From: CAIUPE01 sp046092445
GTDB taxonomy: Bacteria > Pseudomonadota > Alphaproteobacteria > Rhizobiales > Beijerinckiaceae
Direction of reading: 5' to 3'
Assembly: GCA_046092445.1 (NCBI GenBank)
Contig: JBJTDR010000074.1
Coordinates: 1-23,288, forward strand
DNA: 23,288 bases
The notes beneath the pieces were generated by a model. It was not told the DNA's origin. It searched no databases and saw only the letters and a program-made list of their open reading frames with translations. Shown here in pieces: positions 1 through 6,659 of this stretch (the stretch's first letter is position 1; each line of letters opens with the position of its first letter). Both the position numbers and the translations under genes were made by a program.

Positions 1-135
1 ACATACGCCATATTTAGCTTCACAATCGCCTGTCTTGTCTGGTCGCAGGTTCGCATAGCGTCTACAATGTCCCGCCATCCCCCGCCCGAGATGCCAAAAA
101 CGCCCATGGGACAATTCTGGGACAGTTCAAAATAA
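1..135 (+). other. Open frame running in from the left edge, unidentified
   Basis: Frame 1 is open from the first base to a TAA at 133-135 and would encode a 44-residue tail ending MGQFWDSSK. It could be the C-terminus of a gene lying to the left, but the residues match no family I recognise and 44 open codons can occur by chance. The segment contains two copies of TGGGACA (107-113 and 118-124) with an 11-base period, both inside this frame. No tRNA or integrase motif is visible. Whether it is coding cannot be decided without the upstream sequence. Confidence 0.2.
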
Positions 136-954
136 ATGACCACGAATGATGGCGATAAGGTGGAAATAATGAGCGAAGCAACCACTCTTCTCTGCACTGG
201 CCAAATACAACCCGATCAAGCTGCTTTTCCCTGGCTTGATTTTGCTTCTCAAGGCTTTTCTACATTGCTCGGTGCGCTGCTGGCGTTTCTTTTTGGCCTT
301 GTGCTTTATCAAAAGCAAAAAACACATGAAAACATGTCGTACCTACAATACGCCGTTTCTGTATTGTGCCAACTTACGTCGCATTTGTATGTTTTCAAAG
401 AGGATGTTCAGAAGCGCTACGATGAAGCTCTTCAACAACGTAGAAATTTTGAGACAGCTGCCGTCACTCGTGAGAATGTTCATATCCAGATGCGCGAGAC
501 AGGCAATTATATGTATGGCGCAGAATTTCAACTCGCATTGGATCTTGAAAAGTTAGCTTTTCTTGTAAAGCGCGATCCTAATCTGATCATTCTACTGGGA
601 ACCTTGATGGACTCAGTCAAATCATTGAATCATATCGCTGCCGATATTAACCAAGAAATAGTAAAATATTCCTCTCAAGAAACAGCAGTGAATCCTATGC
701 TTTTGTTGCTGTCGCTTAGAAAAAATAAACTTCTGTATGAGCAGCTTGATAGCACATTATATCTGACTGAAAAAGCTGCTGGCCTATTAGTTCAGTTCGG
801 AAAACTGGAATATGCTCGCAGAATGAAAATAAAATCTTTTCAGCTTACCGACGAAAAATACAAAGTGTTGAAGCCTAAGCCAATAAAAAGCTGGGAGGAC
901 GATTACAAATGGTTCCCCAAGAAGAAGCGCTGGTGGAATAAGTAAGCTGTCCCA
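118..954. repeat. 8-bp inverted pair flanking the ORFan
   Basis: TGGGACAG at 118-125 and its exact complement CTGTCCCA at 947-954 lie just outside the hypothetical gene, the right copy beginning two bases after its stop codon. The left copy is also the second unit of a TGGGACA tandem (107-113, 118-124). The pair could mark the ends of a small inserted unit, but eight bases is short enough for chance, and no target duplication or transposase is visible. Confidence 0.25.
169..945 (+). CDS. Hypothetical membrane-anchored protein, no known family
   Basis: I do not recognise this protein. From the start chosen here it has 258 residues. A short N-terminal part is followed by one strongly hydrophobic segment at about residues 29-47 (FSTLLGALLAFLFGLVLY), then about 200 mostly charged, helical-looking residues, and a very basic, Trp-rich end (KWFPKKKRWWNK). 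One membrane anchor with a cytosolic helical domain is the simplest reading. ATG 169 is preferred because AAGGTGG lies at 157-163, five bases upstream; an in-frame ATG at 136 has no comparable ribosome site and would add 11 residues. Base use is clearly AT-richer than in the SDR and BKACE genes downstream (many AAA, AAT, ATA and TTT codons), which suggests transfer. It is flanked by 8-bp inverted sequences. It is real by codon pattern and length, but its function is unknown. Confidence 0.7.
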   Translation: MSEATTLLCTGQIQPDQAAFPWLDFASQGFSTLLGALLAFLFGLVLYQKQKTHENMSYLQYAVSVLCQLTSHLYVFKEDVQKRYDEALQQRRNFETAAVTRENVHIQMRETGNYMYGAEFQLALDLEKLAFLVKRDPNLIILLGTLMDSVKSLNHIAADINQEIVKYSSQETAVNPMLLLLSLRKNKLLYEQLDSTLYLTEKAAGLLVQFGKLEYARRMKIKSFQLTDEKYKVLKPKPIKSWEDDYKWFPKKKRWWNK

Positions 955-1106
955 CTACGAAACGCTTCGCATTATCCCTCTGATTTACTTGCGCCTGTTC
1001 GCAACTTCATCCGTGTTCGGACATGGATCACCTTGCCCACCGAAATCCCCCTTGCCAGTAAGCCACCCCCGCGCCTATCTTGAACCTATCAACAAAGGCG
1101 CTCCCC

Positions 1107-1892
1107 ATGGCTCAATCTCCGTTCGCGCTTCCGCCCGCAACCCGTGTTCTTGTCACAGCAGGAGCCTCCGGCATTGGTCGCGCCATTGCCGATCTCTTTC
1201 TCGATCAAGGCGCACAAGTCCATATTTGCGACGTCTCCGAAACGTTTCTGGCCGATTTCCGCAGTACGCACCCGAAAGCCGGGTGCACCAAGGCCGATGT
1301 TTCCTCCGATTCGGACGTCAAACACCTCTTCGACGAGATCGAAAAATCACTCGGCGGCCTCGATATTCTCGTCAACAATGCCGGCATTGCGGGACCCACG
1401 GGCGGCGTTGATACAATCAGTTCCGAGGACTGGCGTCGCACGCTCGATATCTGCCTCACCGGCCAATATCTCTGCGCCCATCATGTCGTGCCAATGCTGA
1501 AACAGGCTGGCGGCGGTGCCATCATCAACCTGTCGTCCGCAGCAGGCCGCTTCGGTTATGCCTTCCGCTCGCCCTATGCCGCCGCAAAATGGGGCGTGAT
1601 CGGCTTCACCCAAAGCCTCGCAAAAGAACTCGGCCCCGAAAACATCCGCGTCAATGCCATTCTACCCGGCATTGTCGAAGGACCGCGCATCACCGGCGTC
1701 ATTCAAGCGCGCGCGGACCAATATGGCGTCTCTTACGCTGAAATGGAAAAAACCTATCTCGACCGCGTCTCGATGCGCCGCATGGTCACCGCGCAGGATG
1801 TCGCCGCTGCCGCCCTCTATCTCGCATCACCCGCGGGCCGCAACATTTCCGGCCAATCCCTCGGCGTTGACGCCAATGTCGAAACGCTCTGA
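1107..1892 (+). CDS. SDR-family NAD(P)-dependent oxidoreductase
   Basis: A 261-residue classical short-chain dehydrogenase/reductase, a soluble enzyme that interconverts a secondary alcohol and a ketone with NAD(P). The Rossmann signature is TAGASGIG at residues 17-24; the first glycine of the usual TGxxxGxG is alanine. NNAG follows in LVNNAGIAG, and the catalytic Ser (NLSSAAG) and YxxxK (YAAAK) are present. Length is normal. ATG 1107 is chosen because AAAGGCG at 1094-1100 is well spaced; a TTG at 1080 would only add a non-conserved tail. The BKACE gene starts 26 bases after the stop, so the two are probably one operon. In that setting the likely job is oxidising a beta-hydroxy acid to the beta-keto acid that BKACE cleaves; this is inference and the substrate is unknown. 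A FabG-like role in fatty acid synthesis is less likely given the neighbour. Confidence 0.9.
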   Translation: MAQSPFALPPATRVLVTAGASGIGRAIADLFLDQGAQVHICDVSETFLADFRSTHPKAGCTKADVSSDSDVKHLFDEIEKSLGGLDILVNNAGIAGPTGGVDTISSEDWRRTLDICLTGQYLCAHHVVPMLKQAGGGAIINLSSAAGRFGYAFRSPYAAAKWGVIGFTQSLAKELGPENIRVNAILPGIVEGPRITGVIQARADQYGVSYAEMEKTYLDRVSMRRMVTAQDVAAAALYLASPAGRNISGQSLGVDANVETL

Positions 1893-1918
1893 TCGCGCAA
1901 GCCTGAAAGACCTCTCCG

Positions 1919-2851
1919 ATGGCCATTTCGCGTAAAATCATCGTTACCTGCGCTGTCACAGGTGCCATTCACACCCCCTCAATGTCGCCGCATCTGCCGG
2001 TCACCCCCGAGGAGATCGCGAAATCGGCCATTGAAGCCGCCAAAGCCGGCGCATCAATCGTCCATCTCCACGCCCGCAATCCCGAAAACGGCCGTCCGGA
2101 CCAGTCGCCCGAGGCGTTCGGCCGGTTCCTTGGCCACATCAAGCAAAATTCCGACGTCATCATCAATCTGACGACTGGAGGCGCCCCCTCAATGACAGTC
2201 GCCGAGCGTGTCAAACCTGCCGCCCATTTCCAGCCCGAACTCGCCTCGTTGAATATGGGCTCGATGAATTTCGGTCTGTTCCCCATGCTCAAGCGCTTCA
2301 AGAACTTCGATCATGACTGGGAACAAACCGTCCTTGAAAACTCGCGCGATCTCGTTTTCCGCAACACCTTCAAGGATATCGAATTCGTGCTTGAAACCCT
2401 GAGCGCCTCCGGCACGCGCTTCGAGTTCGAATGTTATGATACCGCGCACCTTTATAATCTCGCGCATTTTCTCGATCGCGGCCTCGTCCGGGCCCCGCTC
2501 TTTGTGCAAACCGTTTTCGGCATTCTCGGCGGGATCGGCACCCACCCCGACGACGTCATGCACATGAAGCGCACGGCCGACCGCCTCTTCGGTGATCACT
2601 ATCTCTGGTCCGTGCTTGGTGCGGGAAAAAGCCAGTTCCCCATCGCCGCCACGGCAGCCGCAATCGGCGGCAATGTCCGCGTCGGACTTGAGGATTCGCT
2701 CTGGTCTGGCCCGGGTCGCCTCTCGGTCTCGAATGCGGAACAGGTGAAAAACGTCCGCCAGATCATTGAAGGACTTGGCCTTTCCGTTGCAACGCCTGAT
2801 GAGGCCCGTGCCATGCTTCACCTCAAGGGACACGATTCGGTCAATTTCTGA
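1919..2851 (+). CDS. 3-keto-5-aminohexanoate cleavage (BKACE) family protein
   Basis: A 310-residue member of the beta-keto acid cleavage enzyme family (DUF849), Zn-dependent TIM-barrel enzymes that condense a beta-keto acid with acetyl-CoA to give acetoacetate and a new acyl-CoA. The metal-binding HLHAR is at residues 49-53 (His49, His51). The C-terminal RVGLED gives Arg254, Glu258 and Asp259, with the same spacing as the Arg, metal-ligand Glu and Asp of the characterised Kce enzyme. NLTTGG and LNMGSMNFG are also family-typical. Members act on different substrates (3-keto-5-aminohexanoate, dehydrocarnitine and others), and the specificity cannot be read here. It follows the SDR gene by 26 bases, so together they form a plausible two-step degradation module. 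Its 3' end faces the EamA gene across 71 bases with no clear terminator. Confidence 0.92.
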   Translation: MAISRKIIVTCAVTGAIHTPSMSPHLPVTPEEIAKSAIEAAKAGASIVHLHARNPENGRPDQSPEAFGRFLGHIKQNSDVIINLTTGGAPSMTVAERVKPAAHFQPELASLNMGSMNFGLFPMLKRFKNFDHDWEQTVLENSRDLVFRNTFKDIEFVLETLSASGTRFEFECYDTAHLYNLAHFLDRGLVRAPLFVQTVFGILGGIGTHPDDVMHMKRTADRLFGDHYLWSVLGAGKSQFPIAATAAAIGGNVRVGLEDSLWSGPGRLSVSNAEQVKNVRQIIEGLGLSVATPDEARAMLHLKGHDSVNF

Positions 2852-2922
2852 AGCGCCAAATGCGTCGCCACCTCTGACGGGCTTCAACACGAACGGCTCT
2901 AATTGAGCGGCACCAGAACCGA

Positions 2923-3807
2923 TCAAGAAGTTTTCTTCGCATCAACTCTTTCGCGGTTTGCGAGATAGATACCGCTTGCCGCGATGATCGCCGCGCCCAG
3001 CAGGGTCAGTGTGCTCGGCCAGATACCAAATGCAAGAAAGCCCAATCCGGACGCCCAGATCAGCTGTGAAAAGGTGAACGGCGCAATGTTCGACGCGGGC
3101 GCGATCCGGTACGCAATCAGCACCAGAAAATTCGCCGCTCCCGCAAACCCCCCTGCTACAAGGCTGAGCAGCACGTCCTCCATGCTCGGCTTGACCCAGT
3201 CGAACAGTGTTAGCACCGAGAGCAGAATTGTCCCGACGAAAGCCGTATAAAGCATCGTCACTTCGGGCGGTTCATCAGCCATCATGCGCGTGATGATCAC
3301 GGCAAAACTGTATACCGATGCTGCCCCGAGAGGCAGCAAGGCCGCCCACTGGAACGCGGCTGTGCCCGGCTGGACGATCACAAGCATGCCTATCAGTCCG
3401 ACGCCTGCCGCCACCCACCGCCCGACATCGACACGTTCGCCGAGAATGATGATCGCCAACCCCATGATGATGATCGGCTGGATGAAGGTCACCGCAGTTG
3501 CATCGGCAATCGGCAGATATCCGAGCCCGAATATGAAGAGCGCCGCAGATGCCACGGTGCTCAACGCGCGCAGCACATGAAGCTTCAGATAGCGTGTTCT
3601 GACCGCCCGGCCCAGTCCTCGGCGCATCCAGGGAAGCATGATCAGGAGCATCACCACATATCGAAGCCACGTGATCTGGATTGCCGGCAGCGAGTCGGTC
3701 AGATATTGCGACGCGATATCGGATGCAGACCAGCAGAAGGCAGCCAGCAGAATCATCGCTATGCCCCAAAGCGTCCGTGGTGACTCAAGCTCGAAACGGT
3801 TCGCCAA
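2923..3807 (-). CDS. EamA/DMT-family membrane transporter
   Basis: A 294-residue integral membrane protein of the drug/metabolite transporter superfamily, with about ten hydrophobic segments arranged as two EamA repeats. Telling parts are the N-terminal WGIAMILLAAFCWSASD, the first-repeat end ALFIFGLGYLPIADATAV followed by FIQPIIIMGLAIIILGERV, and the second-repeat pattern ending ASGIYLANRER. Substrates in this family (amino acids, metabolites, drugs) cannot be predicted from sequence. The frame is open to 3864, but I place the start at TTG 3807, because AGGAG lies six bases upstream and the protein then begins at the usual distance before the first membrane segment. The L,D-transpeptidase gene lies 77 bases upstream in the same direction, so co-transcription is possible. 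Confidence 0.88.
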   Translation of the reverse strand: MANRFELESPRTLWGIAMILLAAFCWSASDIASQYLTDSLPAIQITWLRYVVMLLIMLPWMRRGLGRAVRTRYLKLHVLRALSTVASAALFIFGLGYLPIADATAVTFIQPIIIMGLAIIILGERVDVGRWVAAGVGLIGMLVIVQPGTAAFQWAALLPLGAASVYSFAVIITRMMADEPPEVTMLYTAFVGTILLSVLTLFDWVKPSMEDVLLSLVAGGFAGAANFLVLIAYRIAPASNIAPFTFSQLIWASGLGFLAFGIWPSTLTLLGAAIIAASGIYLANRERVDAKKTS

Positions 3808-3884
3808 AACTATCTCCTGACCGCACAGTGCCCCGAGGAGTCCGGGGCACGCCGACGTCGTCACTGCGACGGCCGACTGACGCC

Positions 3885-4574
3885 TTACATTGCCGCCGCC
3901 AGAGGCACGATCTGCGGGACCTCCGGGATGATGACAACCCTTGCACCCACTCTGACACGTTCAAATAGGTCCATCACGTCACGATTGGCAAGTCGGATGC
4001 ACCCCGACGACACCTTTTCCCCGATGGTTTCCGGCTCGTTCGAACCATGAATACGATAGAGCGTTGAGCCCAGATAGAGCGCGCGTGCGCCAAGCGGGTT
4101 ATCAAGCCCGCCCTCCATATAGTGCGGCAAATCCTTCTCCCGTTCGCGCATCTGTGGTGGTGGCGTCCAGCCTGGCCACTCCCGTTTTGCCGATACATGA
4201 CTTGTCCCCGACCATTCAAACCCTTCACGAGCAACGCCGATTCCGTACGACACGGCCCGTCCGGCGGCCATCACGAGAAAGAGGCGGCGTCTGGGCACGT
4301 CTACGATGAGCGTCCCCTCGTTTTCGACCGTCGGATAGTCTATGAGCGTTCGTTCAATCGGCCCGACTGCCTTTCCGCTGGCAATCGTTTCCGCGTCGAG
4401 CATGCGTGTTTTGTTCGATGAACTTGTTACGGCCGCGGACTCGATTGTCTGAACGCAACCGCCGAGCGATATACCGAGACCGACAACAACAATCAGAGAT
4501 AAAGGCGATCTCGATGTTGGGTAACCGAAAATTTGCGCTTTCCTTGCCGGGCCGTTTAAGCTTTTGTCGGACAT
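3885..4574 (-). CDS. L,D-transpeptidase (YkuD domain), putative lipoprotein
   Basis: A 229-residue cell-wall enzyme. The YkuD catalytic motif is complete: His176 in YRIHGSNE and Cys192 in SSGCIRLAN. Such enzymes form 3-3 peptide cross-links or attach proteins to peptidoglycan in the periplasm, using tetrapeptide donors. The N-terminus has a basic stretch, a hydrophobic segment at about residues 25-38 and LGGC with Cys40, which fits a lipobox and suggests a lipid-anchored enzyme, although the pre-lipobox part is longer than usual. The catalytic domain fills about residues 85-218. The gene is divergent from the glycosyltransferase gene mtgA across a 78-base gap, so two peptidoglycan enzymes may share a control region. 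Specific activity (cross-linking or protein attachment) cannot be told from sequence. Confidence 0.92.
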   Translation of the reverse strand: MSDKSLNGPARKAQIFGYPTSRSPLSLIVVVGLGISLGGCVQTIESAAVTSSSNKTRMLDAETIASGKAVGPIERTLIDYPTVENEGTLIVDVPRRRLFLVMAAGRAVSYGIGVAREGFEWSGTSHVSAKREWPGWTPPPQMREREKDLPHYMEGGLDNPLGARALYLGSTLYRIHGSNEPETIGEKVSSGCIRLANRDVMDLFERVRVGARVVIIPEVPQIVPLAAAM

Positions 4575-4652
4575 GTAATTCGAACCATTCAGAATTGACG
4601 GGATTTTAACGTTGGATGATTCGGCGTTAATTTTAATTTACACTGAACGGGA

Positions 4653-5381
4653 GTGCGGGCTGTCTTGATGCCGTTCTTTTCGGTGCTTTTGAAAAAAGGC
4701 TTTTCGTTGCTGAAGGCGCTGGTTCTCGCGCTTGTGCTCGGGCCGCTGATCGTGTTGGTGATCTATCGTGTCGCGCCGCCTCCCCTCACCCCGCTCATGG
4801 TGATACGACTGTTCGAGGGCGAAGGCCTCAGCAAAGACTGGACATCACTCGAAAATATAACGCCTTCCTTGCCGAAACTTGTCATCGCCGCCGAGGACAA
4901 CACGTTCTGCTCCCATTGGGGCTTCGATATCGAATCCTATCAGGCCCAACTCGAAAAATCGCTGAAAGGACGCGCGAGCCGCGGTGCCAGCACGATCAGC
5001 ATGCAGCTCGCCAAAAACCTCTTCCTCTGGCCCGGTCGCAGTTATGTTCGCAAAGCGCTCGAAATCCCGCTCACGCTTTATGTCGAGCTCGTGCTCCCTA
5101 AACACCGGATCATGGAACTCTATCTGAATGTCGTCGAATTCGGGCCTGGAATCTACGGGGCCGAAGCAGCAGCGAGGGCACATTTCAACACCCCGGCTGG
5201 TGAACTAAGCCTTCAGCAAGCAGCCCAACTTGCCGCCGTCTTGCCCAATCCGCGTCGCTGGTCGGCATCCAAACCAACCGGCTATATTCAAGGTCGCGCG
5301 AGCCTTTACCGCCAGCGTGTCGACCAATTAGGCCCTGATTATTTCGCCTGTGTCACTTCGGAAGGCGCTCGGCCGCGCTGA
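4653..5381 (+). CDS. mtgA: Monofunctional peptidoglycan glycosyltransferase
   Basis: A 242-residue GT51 enzyme that polymerises lipid II into glycan strands at the outer face of the inner membrane, without a transpeptidase domain. A single membrane anchor lies at about residues 19-38. The five GT51 motifs are visible: EDNTFCSHWGFD with catalytic Glu81, RGASTISMQLAKNLFL, RKALEIPLTLYVE, KHRIMELYLNVVEFGPGIYG, and AARAHF with the following Gln-rich helix. Length matches MtgA. The start is uncertain: GTG 4653 is taken here, while ATG 4668 would give a protein five residues shorter and neither has a well-spaced ribosome site. The last 29 bases overlap the 3' end of the convergent MFS gene. Upstream is the divergent L,D-transpeptidase gene. 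Confidence 0.94.
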   Translation: MRAVLMPFFSVLLKKGFSLLKALVLALVLGPLIVLVIYRVAPPPLTPLMVIRLFEGEGLSKDWTSLENITPSLPKLVIAAEDNTFCSHWGFDIESYQAQLEKSLKGRASRGASTISMQLAKNLFLWPGRSYVRKALEIPLTLYVELVLPKHRIMELYLNVVEFGPGIYGAEAAARAHFNTPAGELSLQQAAQLAAVLPNPRRWSASKPTGYIQGRASLYRQRVDQLGPDYFACVTSEGARPR

Positions 5382-6564
5382 ACTGCTGCATCGATATTGC
5401 AAGATGCAACGCACCCAGAAGCGCCACTGCCGCACCAACCGGCCCGAGCCAATCGATCCCGAAAATCCGGTAAAACGTCCCGCCAATCGCTGACCCGACC
5501 GCCGCGCCGACGTAAATACACGCCGCATTCAGCGCGAGGATCACGTTCTGCGCGTGCGGCATGGCTTTGATCAGCCGCGTCTGTTGCGGCACGATAAAGC
5601 CCCACGTGATCGTGCTCCAAACAAAAAACAAAATCGCTCCATCGATCAGCCTGAACGGATAAAGCGTCGCCGCAGGCAGAAAGATCAACTGCGTCAAAGC
5701 AATCACCATGATCGTCCGCTCCGGCCCGATCCGGTTCGTCAGATACCCGCCGAGCCAGTTTCCAAGCACCGCGCCAACACCGAGAACAAACAGGATGATC
5801 GTTACCCCGTCGCGTCCCATTCCAAGCCGCCATTCCACAATCGGCGCGATGAAGGTGAACATCACATAATACGAGCTGATCATCGTCGCCGTAATCGTCA
5901 CCGCCACCATCGGCACCGGCGTTAGTAATGTCCGGCCCAGAACGGCAAGCGAGGTCGGCTGGAACGCGATCCCGCGCGGCACGACCCGCAAGAGCCAGAT
6001 CATCGCGATCAGCAAAAGGACTGCCACGGCCCAGAACGCGCTCTGCCACCCGAGCGTATACCCGAGATAACTTCCCACAGGCACGCCCAGAACCTGCGCA
6101 ATCGTAATTCCGCTGAACACGGTCGCCAACGCCATCGCCCGACGCTCGGGCGCAACAGAACTTGCAGCCACTGCCGCCGCATTCGGCGTATACATGCCTG
6201 CGCCGAATGCTGCCAAAACGCGCGCAACAAAAACAGGCTCGGGCGTTGCAGCGAACGCACTCGCCAAAGTCGCGACAAAAAAAATCCCGAGCGCAACGAT
6301 CATCATGTTTCGCCGGTCAAAACCGCCTGTCAGTGCCACCAGGACAGGTGACGTCAGCGCATAGGAGAGCGCGTAAAACGTCATCACCCACCCGGCATCC
6401 GCCTTCGTTAACCCGAGACTGTCCGCCATCGGCGACAAGATCCCGATCACAATGAACGCCCCGATCCCGATCGCGAAATTGCCGAAAGCCAGCGGCATCA
6501 ATAGGTGACGTCCCTTCGGATCAGCGTGCTTATTCTGTTCGGAATTTGATGAAGATGAGGTCAT
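5353..6564 (-). CDS. MFS transporter (DHA1-like)
   Basis: A 403-residue major facilitator protein with about twelve membrane segments after a 20-residue polar N-terminus. Landmarks are the first helix LLMPLAFGNFAIGIGAFIV, the loop 2-3 signature GGFDRRNMMIVALG and the motif-C-like GITIAQVLGVPVGSYLGYTLGWQSAF in helix 5. The overall pattern resembles the AraJ/YdhP/Bcr-type efflux proteins of the DHA1 group, which export drugs, sugars or metabolites; the substrate is not predictable. The gene is divergent from rimO, and the 95-base gap contains two palindromes, including a perfect 16-bp one, so regulation by a dimeric repressor is plausible. No regulator gene is adjacent. Its 3' end overlaps mtgA tail to tail by 29 bases. 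Confidence 0.93.
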   Translation of the reverse strand: MTSSSSNSEQNKHADPKGRHLLMPLAFGNFAIGIGAFIVIGILSPMADSLGLTKADAGWVMTFYALSYALTSPVLVALTGGFDRRNMMIVALGIFFVATLASAFAATPEPVFVARVLAAFGAGMYTPNAAAVAASSVAPERRAMALATVFSGITIAQVLGVPVGSYLGYTLGWQSAFWAVAVLLLIAMIWLLRVVPRGIAFQPTSLAVLGRTLLTPVPMVAVTITATMISSYYVMFTFIAPIVEWRLGMGRDGVTIILFVLGVGAVLGNWLGGYLTNRIGPERTIMVIALTQLIFLPAATLYPFRLIDGAILFFVWSTITWGFIVPQQTRLIKAMPHAQNVILALNAACIYVGAAVGSAIGGTFYRIFGIDWLGPVGAAVALLGALHLAISMQQFSAAERLPK

Positions 6565-6579
6565 GTTGTTGGCCTATCA

Positions 6580-6589
6580 CCAAGCTTGG
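6580..6589. promoter_or_regulatory. 10-bp palindrome CCAAGCTTGG, possible operator
   Basis: A perfect palindrome 16 bases upstream of the MFS start codon. It lies 28 bases centre to centre from the larger palindrome at 6605-6620. It would be inside the MFS leader or core promoter. Weak evidence on its own because ten-base palindromes occur by chance. Confidence 0.25.
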
Positions 6590-6604
6590 GCGCTATCAAT
6601 GATT

Positions 6605-6620
6605 GTTGTTCCGGAACAAC
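6605..6620. promoter_or_regulatory. Perfect 16-bp palindrome, candidate operator
   Basis: GTTGTTCCGGAACAAC reads identically on both strands with no central spacer. It lies in the 95-base gap between the divergent MFS transporter and rimO genes, 41 bases upstream of the MFS start codon and 40 upstream of the rimO start codon. Uninterrupted two-fold symmetry with no loop suits a dimeric repressor better than a terminator hairpin, and no T-tract follows on either strand. The regulator is not encoded nearby. The role is inferred from position and symmetry only. Confidence 0.5.
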
Positions 6621-6659
6621 TGGTTTAGAGGTTCTGGCAACTACGTAGGAATGGAATAA

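Noticed and set aside
1..135. tRNA remnant or integrase attachment site at the left edge
   Set aside because: GGTTCGCAT at about 47-55 resembles a T-loop, but no acceptor or anticodon arms can be folded around it, and no integrase motif is visible.
989..1411. 140-residue open frame overlapping the SDR gene
   Set aside because: Arg/Ser/His-rich product in a shifted frame of a clear SDR gene; a shadow.
2189..2926. 245-residue minus-strand open frame across the BKACE gene
   Set aside because: Antisense shadow of a strongly conserved coding frame, with no recognisable domain.
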